Assembly: GCA_932294295.1 (NCBI GenBank)
Contig: OW028573.1
Coordinates: 15,148,155 to 15,212,154, forward strand
Source of the DNA: Alitta virens
Lineage: Eukaryota > Annelida > Polychaeta > Phyllodocida > Nereididae
Length of the DNA stretch: 64,000 bases
Direction: 5' to 3'
The notes under the pieces are model-generated. The model had not been told where the DNA came from, did not search any database, and saw only the letters and a list, made by a program, of their open reading frames with translations. Shown here in pieces: positions 56,438-64,000 of this stretch. Position 1 is the stretch's first letter, and every line of letters begins with the position of its first letter. Made by a program: the position numbers and the translations under genes.

Positions 56438-57983
56438 ATGAAAGATTTCCGTCCTTTGCTCAGCGTTTCATTACAAATAGAGAACAATTTTCTGAGTCTG
56501 CAATGTTTTGATACGAAATAGCAATTCTAAATGTATCATAGGTACACAAAAACAATACAATATTATGTGTATTCTTGCCATTTGACTTTGCCCATAACAA
56601 AAAGTCAGCAAGTTTATAAAATAATTTATTTACTTTTAGCAACTCAAAGCTGAAAATATATAATTAGCCTTGCAAATTATTTGCAACAGTTTGTATACAT
56701 GCTGATGCATCTGAATTATAATTGTCATCCTAATTTCCTTGGTATTTTGATCACAAATATGTCAGCTTACGGAAGTCCTGCTAGCCACTTCCGTTAAGAA
56801 GATCTCCATTTCGTGACGTGGCTGCGTCGTGAAATGACGTCATAGTGTTATCCAAGAATCAGGTGAAGCGTTTGAACTGTGAAGTATACATTTATACAAT
56901 TGGCACAACTCAGATAGAAATTAATTGATTGAGAAATCGCTTCATCTGTATTGTACAACCAGGAGGTACAGTTAAATTTATTAACCAATCACCATTAAAG
57001 GTTCCTGACACCAAAACTTGTTATAATAAAGTATACATATTTTCAATGAGATACAACATAATTACCTACTATATTAATTATTCAACATTTTTTCTACTTT
57101 CATTATAAGATTATATTATAAATGTTGTCAAATGAAATTGGCTCCCCGAATCTTGGTCCTTTGTAGCTCCCTGAAAATTCGAAGTTGGATGCCTGCCGTA
57201 GCTCCCTCAAATAGGGCTTAGCCTAGACACATATTGGGGCAAAGCTGCATCAGTTACCAGTCCTAATCCCAATGCAGTTACCCGATCCCTGATAATAATC
57301 GGCTATTTTGTGATCGCGTAACTGCAGTTACCCGAACAGGTTCGCCCTCACGTAGTAAGATAACTAATAGTCACAGTCATTAAGATGCTCTGTTTCAGAG
57401 AGCTGGCAATTGCAACCTCATCAAATGCAGCTTATGTGGGCAATGAGGCCATTCATAATTCACCTAATAATAGGCTAATATTTGTGACAAAGGAGGTCAG
57501 AGGAAAATTGAGGGCTATAACTTCACCAGATGGGGAGCGGCGAGGGAGCTAGAGCAGGGATCACGCTTCACAATTCCAGGGAGCTGTAAGGGAGCCAGAT
57601 TCGGGCAGCCAACCTTTTTTTTAGCATGTCCAATAGTTTACAAAGCAGGTCATGAGATTTTTTATATTTTGCTGATCACTTTTAATTAAATTTGCGGATT
57701 AGTAGTTTGATCCAAGTAGTAGTTCATTAAATGTGGGGGTTGACTCAAATCTTACTTCAGATTATTTCCACGAACTCCTTGAGAAGTTCTTATCAACACG
57801 ATTTCGTGGGATATGTCTACCCAACGCTCGAATATTCAATTCAATTAGGTGGGTTATTAAATTGCCTTGATTTTCCACGAAAGTAAGCATGATCAGTTCT
57901 CCGTCAACTTTATATTTAGACGTGATTAGCTGCACCAGACCATTGTCTCTTGTACTGAGCATTATTTTCACCTTCGTTTAATG
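56438..57983. other. Gap between convergent genes
   Basis: It includes probable 3' UTR of gene 2 at its right side and a full CRE (TGACGTCA) at 56835-56842. Minus-strand AATAAA hexamers occur at 56977-56982 and 56625-56630. No other gene was seen. Confidence 0.45.
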
Positions 57984-58454
57984 TCAAACCAACGTCTCTT
58001 TGTAACTTATTTTAATGTCATTGTTCTTGTTACTATTTGGACCCATCACCAATGGTGACGAGACGCCATATTTTTGTTGGAAGGCTTTAATCAAATGTGT
58101 CGTTTTACAAGTTCTTTCGTCTCTCACAGAAGCTGCATCTGAGAATTTTTCTCTTTTGACGAATTCCGTGTAATAATTTCCCAGTGTCGCCTCTTCTTCT
58201 TCTCTTCTGATATATGTGACCATGAGGAACACTATACTTACGGCGTAAAATAGCAAAACAATAACAATATACATGAAAGCACTGACTTCACTGCCACTTC
58301 GGTTTTGCGCTGTTAATGTAATATTTTGAACATTTGTCATCGAGTTGTCGCCACAAGTGATGATGGAGGCGTTGTTTGGCTCCGCGTGCGCCACAGCAGA
58401 CGACACGTGAGGCTCCATTGCAGAAGAGTTCCACGTCGTGTTTTCCGCGCTCAT
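57984..58454 (-). CDS. Single-pass membrane protein, KCNE-like channel beta-subunit candidate
   Basis: 156 aa from an ATG in good context (caaaATGa). Residues 1-57 are extracellular-type with five N-glycosylation sequons (Asn5, 9, 28, 44, 51) and no cleavable signal peptide. One TM segment spans about 59-81 (FMYIVIVLLFYAVSIVFLMVTYI), followed at once by Arg-Arg and four Glu. The TM-end Tyr-Ile-Arg and an aromatic/Glu cluster (NYYTEF, 93-98) about 12 residues later recall KCNE proteins. Those proteins are type I, 100-180 aa, glycosylated, and modulate voltage-gated K+ channels. The vertebrate Asp-Pro-Phe after the membrane is absent. The C-terminus KETLV is a class I PDZ ligand. The CDS is a single exon with a splice acceptor 66 bp upstream, like vertebrate KCNE genes. 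The alternative is an unrelated small type I protein. The CDS is well supported and the family is tentative. Confidence 0.65.
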   Translation of the reverse strand: MSAENTTWNSSAMEPHVSSAVAHAEPNNASIITCGDNSMTNVQNITLTAQNRSGSEVSAFMYIVIVLLFYAVSIVFLMVTYIRREEEEATLGNYYTEFVKREKFSDAASVRDERTCKTTHLIKAFQQKYGVSSPLVMGPNSNKNNDIKISYKETLV

Positions 58455-58521
58455 TTTGACAATCGTACGTAATCTCACGAAGTCTCGCGTTACCTGCCGC
58501 AATCCGTCTGCCTGCGAATCT
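58455..58521 (-). other. 5' UTR part of the KCNE-like gene with splice acceptor
   Basis: On the minus strand 'ttattatatttcag' ends at 58520 and is followed by about 65 nt before the ATG. This predicts an upstream non-coding exon at higher coordinates, which I could not place. Confidence 0.45.
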
Positions 58522-60357
58522 GAAATATAATAACATCAAGCTGAAGTCCTTAGAGAATCTTTTACATGTCAAAACTGTCTGTGACATGCAACATCAACCA
58601 TATGTTTTTCTTTCCGAATGCTGGAGTAACATGCAATTTAGATGAGTACATGTTATTTCCCCAAGAGTTCCACAATTTGGTGGCAGGCAAAATAACAATT
58701 ACTTACTCAGGTATTCAGGCCGACAAAGCTCTACATATAGCAAAACAAAGCTACTGGTTGTTAATTAAATAGCCTAGGAGGCAACATATAGCACTACATA
58801 TAACAGAATGGACTCCAGACACTCATATCTTGGGGCTGTACTTAACGTGAATATGATGTTGAGACAATCATCATACTGCGCCCCCTCGCGTATTATACTA
58901 CTTGTGGCGATATGAAAATATTACCACGAGGGCTGATATGTTTCATTAATGTCATATTAGCGGAAAACAATTCTTCAGAACAAATCATCTCCAAAACTTA
59001 ATTACTACCCCACAGGAATTGTTCATGCAACAACCCTTAAGATTTGAATGAAATCTAGCCATAAGCACTTAGAGGGAACGTCCATCTTGACATACATTGT
59101 CTGTGAGTATGGTATCTTTCAGCTTAGCAAAAAACAACCACCCACTGGTATGTTACGTTGAATTTGTTTTTTCATATCGTATACTCTATCCTATATTGGC
59201 TTACCTACTTAGATCCAATCAGCTTACACTAGCAAAGTGCGAGGTGACCGTTTTGACCTTTTGGTCATGACATTAGGAGCACTTCCGGTGCAGCCATATA
59301 ACATTGGCGCCGAGTAATCTACCACATACTAACATTAGCATGTATACTGATATATATATAGTCTTGGTTTTCCAGTAAATTACAGCTTGCGTGATTTTTG
59401 GTACAATGCGGTTCCAAGGTCAGGGTTATTATCACACAATAGCCTCACAATAAAGTCCACTGGAAATTATACCATGGATTCATAAGAGAGTGACTCGACG
59501 ATTAGACCTACATAGCTCTATTGATTCATTACCGTTGTAATTTATAGTGTACCTCATAAGTAAGACCAGCATCAAGTTGACTCAATACTGTTTTTAATGG
59601 TGATGTTTTACTGCATAAGCACTCTGAGTTGAACTCCTCAGATACACATTTGCATTGTTACATTGGTAACACGTTGACTTGACGTCACCCACATGTCGAC
59701 TTTGATGTCAACATTGAGTCAACATGATATATGTTTTCCCGGGTTCCCATCCAGATAACAAGCCAAGTCGGCTCGATGTCGGCTCGATGGTCAGATCATC
59801 GTCGGCCAACTTCGGTTCAACATTGATTCAATATGGCACGCTATGTGACAACAAATTTGTATTACTGGAAATTTTAGATTTCATATTGTCAGGTTTTTTT
59901 GATCAGTTGAATTAATGGTGAGATTTTACTTTATATTGTAGCTCCAATGCATTAACTCTGTCTTTAGAGTAAAATCATAGCTGCTGTGTGTTTTCACACT
60001 CTATAAGCACTTATTAGGAGTTAAAACGACTGATATGAGTTCAAAGCATCTGGTATTTCTGTCACACCATTCAGACATATTGCCTGGTTTATCACACACT
60101 TTTTTCATTAGGGTTATTCCACACAGGCTGGCCAAGTCATATTTCAGTAAACTGAATCAATGCATTAGTCTGCAAGTGGCAAGACCAGGTGCATAGCATA
60201 TTCAATGATATACTGGAGAATTCAAAGTCGCATTAAAAAATAAATACATTCGTAAAACTTTTTTTTTTACAGATTAGAAATGAAAATATAAAAGCCTACA
60301 AGTTAACCTAGTCTTGCTGAATAACATTCAATACTAGATCGAAACATGCTATGGGAA
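58522..60357. other. Upstream flank of gene 2
   Basis: It has a CTCF-like core (GCGCCCCCT) at 58878-58886 and a GTCAAC/GTTGAC-rich, CCAGATAAC-containing segment at 59640-59830. No further gene was recognised. Confidence 0.4.
59640..59830. repeat. GTTGACGTC/TCGGCTCGATG repeat-rich segment
   Basis: It contains several short direct and inverted copies of 'gtcaac', 'tcggctcgatg' and 'cgtcggcca', and a 'ccagataac' end like that of the MITE at 13617. It may be an old MITE of that family. Confidence 0.3.
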
Positions 60358-60435
60358 GATAAGATAAGATAAAATAAGATAAGATAAGGTGAGGTGAGGT
60401 GAGGTGAGGTGAGGTGAGGTGAGATGAGATGAGGG
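60358..60435. repeat. GATAA/GGTGA minisatellite
   Basis: Pentanucleotide array changing from GATAA to GGTGA to GATGA across about 78 bp. Confidence 0.92.
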
Positions 60436-60739
60436 AGGAGATATGAGAAATGGGATCATTTATTTGATTGGTTGTAACAAGGCCTTTCGTCATACATTCA
60501 TACGTACTCTAGGTGATGGGACCGATTCTACTCGATATACGTCACTCCAATTAACCCATATTCCCAGAGTGAGCCAGCCTTCCTTTGGCGCCGGTTTCCA
60601 GCGAGGCCTTATCCCTTACACAAGACTGTTGCTAATCAAAGATGAAATGAACACACGCCTTAAGAGGTATCAAGTGCAAAAGCATCTCCTTTAAGCTGAC
60701 CCAAATTTACACGCTCAATACTGTATGGCTTCTAGTGAA

Positions 60740-60925
60740 ATTGGATGCAGGCTTGTGCCAGTATTATTATAACTCCATTGCACATGGAGATATATTGATT
60801 TTACTCCAGAAACCAAATCCACTTTTTTTTTCGAGGCCTAAGATGCGAAACTTTTTGGGTAGAATGTTAGTCCAACCCTGGAACAGCCTACTTACCCAAC
60901 TAAAAATTAGGTCAATAGGTTAAAC
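60740..60925 (+). pseudogene. Possible LINE RT C-terminal tail
   Basis: A frame ending ..NFLGRMLVQPWNSLLTQLKIRSIG resembles the 'F..R....WN.LP..I' end of LINE reverse transcriptases. Only this short motif supports it. Confidence 0.35.
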
Positions 60926-61452
60926 GGTTTTGGAGCTGGATAGCACCAAAGCTGCTCGGCAAAGTCGGCTCATACCTCAGCTCCTAATTGAGCTACAGAG
61001 CTCAGAATGATATATTCCTCTTTCTAAATATCATCCAACTTTAATATTTAAAAAATAATGCAATGATCTTTCCACGAAGTTAATGGAGTTTATCATATTT
61101 ATGTATCTAACGTATTCAGACTAGTAGAAAAAGTTACAGAATAGTAAATCAAATGTAGTTTGGTGTCTAGAGGGTGCCAAATTTCAGAGAATAATATATT
61201 TATTCTGGAGAGACAAATTCAGAATAAAGAGGTGTTTTAGAAATTGGTTCTGAGATAAAATGTCTACGAAAACAAGCAAACCAATAAACATAGAATTAGA
61301 AATTAAGAAAAAAAATCTTTTGTAAAATAATATCTCCGAATTTTTTTGAAACCCATAAGGAAGATAAATTGTGTCTTGATTCAGGTTAATAATCCACAAA
61401 ATGGCACCATTACAGACGACAGATGCTTCAAATAAGATGGGTCACAAGACAA

Positions 61453-61672
61453 TCAATCAATCAATCAAACGATTACCATAAAATACAACATTTACAGAAA
61501 TATGATAATTGTATTGTGTCACGTGAGATATGGAAAAAACACTAAAGTGGATGATTTCTACATTTGAAAGGTTCATTGATTGATTGTTTGTTTGATTGCA
61601 TGATTGATTGAGTGATTGATTGAATGATTGATTGTTTGTTTCCATGTTTGATTGATTGATTGCTTCTGTCAT
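61453..61672. repeat. (TCAA)n ... (TTGA)n inverted microsatellites
   Basis: caatcaatcaatcaatcaaac at about 61450-61471 is mirrored by gattgattgtttg-type arrays at 61564-61672, so the segment can fold on itself. Confidence 0.75.
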
Positions 61673-61845
61673 TCATTCAATCACTCATTCATTTTATACA
61701 TCCACGACCCATGCCCACCACAGACAACAAACTGGTGAGAGTTCACTAATTAAGTGTGGAAGTTTTCTAAGTTCTATCTGTATCACATCATCTCTGTGAT
61801 AAGTGAGAAGCGAACAACGTAATGCACGCATAGCATATCTAAGAT

Positions 61846-61859
61846 CCCCCCCCCCCCCC
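61846..61859. repeat. C14 homopolymer
   Basis: Run of 14 C followed by gcccaaataaaaaa. Confidence 0.95.
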
Positions 61860-63600
61860 GCCCAAATAAAAAACCATTAAATAAAAAATAAAACATAGGC
61901 TGCAGAAGCAACTTACCCTCGGCAAATTTGAGAAAATTAACAATGAATTTTTGCCCAAGTGTAAATTTTTACTATAGATTTCTGAACTTAATAATGGGGG
62001 GTGGAGGGAAAAATAAGAAATTTGCGGCAACATAACTTTGTAATGCATCATATTTAGTGAACTGAATATTGATGCAGTGCAAACCAAAAGAACGTATATC
62101 TACCTTTCAGGAAAGAAGAATCAGTCACTACTTTTCCCTTTCTCAACTTTAGACTCCCTCTGAATCACTCCTCCCTTTCATTACTTTTGAAAACATTTTG
62201 ACAGTACAGCTACTGCCATCTATGGTTAATTTGTGATACTAGTGGTATACATGTTTGTATTGCAACTAATATGAGACTGAGCTCGCAGCAGGGGTGGGTT
62301 ACTGAACCCTGGTGAAAAAAGAAATTCCACAAATAGCATACTGATATTAGAAATGTTGCATTTACATAATATTTAATGTTTTTAAAGAATTGGTTAGACT
62401 TTATACCCATATAATATGAGCCGAAATATTTTCGATCAAAATTATGTAGTTGCTAAGGCAATACACAATTATTGAGACAAGAGATGTAGTAATATTATAC
62501 CTAGGTCAACAAATTTATAATTATTTTTACAACATTCATGGAAATATAATTCAAATTTAATCTCAAAGGCAATGCATATTTCATGGTTATCTACATATCA
62601 ATTCTAATGGTTAACTATGTTTGTGATATTTATTTAAATAATAGGGTTCGTCTAAATTGTGAATTCAATCGTTCACAAACCGCAGTTGAATCATCTTCAT
62701 GATGCCAAGGTGTCTCACATTGTCACTCGATTGGAGCAAAAAGTGACATCTTGACCACTCAGGCTGTAATCATTAATTGCAATAAAATTCTGTTGCATCC
62801 AATCAGAAAGGATATGAATAAACCACACAAAATTAAGCCATCGGAGGCAAAGTGTTGCCGTGCCAGTGGGAAAATGCAGTTGAATATGAGAGGTGGGTTA
62901 CAGGGCACTCCCCAGCTCAGCTACACCTGGTCCATTGCAATTGCCATTAACATGGCCACTTATGAAAACTGTAAATGCATTTCCCTTCTCTTAGATGTTG
63001 GTTTTTGACGATAACATAATTTTTTCAAATATGAAATATCTCTGATAATATTTCTATTATCAAGTGGTATACATGAAATTTAAAAATTCTAATATTTGCT
63101 GAACCTTGGTTGACAAAGGGCAATTTATAAAATTCTTCCAATTATTTGGGTATATTTTTCATAAATATCTTATATACAAAGAGTATGACAAAGATCTGAA
63201 ATTTCACACAGTATATATGTAGTACCAGCGTTCAGATCGCCGTGCATGAAGCTGGCACAGTGACCTTTGCCATGAATGGCCATAATTTCTTTGGTTATTC
63301 ATCTCCTTATGATTGGATTCAACAGAAGATTATTGTTCAATGAGAGAAGGCCTTAGAAAGCACTACCATATTTGGTATATGGTGTCATAGCATCATGGTG
63401 TAAGCTGGTATCTGATTGGCCAATATTCATATTTTTTCCACCAGAGGACAGCACCTGCACGGCCATCCATTGGAGCAGCAATGCAATTTCTGCCGAAAGA
63501 CGGCGCTTATCCGGTGCATAGTGCTCAGTGGTCTTTCTGATAACTGACGCAAAGCGTCAAAGGATAACGTAAAAAATTGATCGTTGAATAAGCATCGCAA
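61860..63600. other. Intergenic, nothing recognised
   Basis: AT-rich, with short open frames lacking domains. No tRNA, LINE or SINE motif was noticed. Confidence 0.4.
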
Positions 63601-63603
63601 CGT

Positions 63604-63664
63604 CGTTACAACGCTTGTTCAGTGCCATTTACGCCGTTGCAATGCTTGTTCAGTGCTTTTTACG
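63604..63664 (+). repeat. 31-bp tandem duplication
   Basis: Two units, each starting cgtt.caa.gcttgttcagtg and ending tttacg, with a few mismatches. Confidence 0.75.
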
Positions 63665-63772
63665 AAAATAGTACCTTCTGCAGTGGGTGGAATTCCACGG
63701 TAAAGTTGTTCAATTTTGTGACGTTAGTAGGGTTTAAGTCAAAAGAAATCGTCTGAACTAATTTCACAGTGA

Positions 63773-63975
63773 GTGGCTTCTTGGAAGAAAGAAATAAGGC
63801 ATAGTAATCGCACTACTTTGTATGCAGATGACGCGCGGAAGCATTTTCCTCCCCGATTCTGGGGGAGCGGCAAATCGGTTATGAGAAAGGCCGGTGCTTT
63901 GCACCAGATCATAGCGTCGCCTTACGGAAGAAAACGAGCAGCAATGACTATTGCTTGGCTGGACCCGGCCTAAAC
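63773..63975 (+). other. Unassigned GC-richer open frame at the window edge
   Basis: An open frame of about 66 codons in a locally GC-richer stretch that ends with a stop at 63973. It has no ATG at its start (TTG) and no recognised domain. It could be part of an element or an exon continuing beyond the window. Confidence 0.2.
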
Positions 63976-64000
63976 GTAAACGCGATAGGTAGGTCAGGTC

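Overview
The window looks like an AT-rich animal genome, most likely a marine invertebrate (lophotrochozoan or another non-vertebrate bilaterian; the species cannot be told). The reasons are spliced genes with GT-AG introns tens of kb long, AATAAA signals, tRNA-derived SINEs, non-LTR retrotransposons, MITE-like inverted repeats, and many GATA, CA and TGTC microsatellites. There are no operons, bacterial signals or CRISPR arrays.

Gene 1 (+ strand, about 6.7-55.8 kb) is a rhodopsin-like neuropeptide GPCR of the trissin-receptor type. I assembled it from three exons, 6701-6914, 37219-37379 and 54429-55757. They join in frame to 567 codons plus a stop, with clean splice sites. Intron 1 is about 30.3 kb and intron 2 about 17.0 kb. 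Most of the window is therefore the inside of one gene.

Gene 2 (- strand, 57984-58454) lies tail-to-tail with gene 1. It encodes a 156-aa single-pass membrane protein with five N-glycosylation sequons, a TM segment followed by Tyr-Ile-Arg, and a C-terminal class I PDZ ligand. Its layout resembles KCNE potassium-channel beta subunits, a family described mainly in vertebrates. The whole CDS sits in one exon with a splice acceptor just upstream of the ATG. This is the most interesting single item here.

Mobile DNA fills the introns. A nearly complete jockey/I-like LINE (- strand, about 16.57-21.2 kb) has two long open frames that meet at a TAATG stop-start overlap. Decayed LINE 3' ends lie at 3.2, 7.9-8.6, 28.5 and 60.8 kb. 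A frameshifted mobile-element ORF lies at 11.3-11.6 kb. Two tRNA-SINE families are dispersed (one with at least six partial or full copies), together with lone tRNA-like heads. Several short inverted-repeat elements (hAT-like, TA-flanked, CCCAGATAGC-ended) and three unnamed dispersed repeat families were found by comparing distant parts of the window.

An unusual array at 45.28-45.62 kb consists of 19 exact 18-bp units, each carrying the B-box core of a tRNA-like promoter, arranged AABB. It appears to have grown from the B box of a SINE head.

Limits: repeat families and boundaries were aligned by eye, transcription start sites are not defined, and the family names of both genes rest on motifs rather than on a search.
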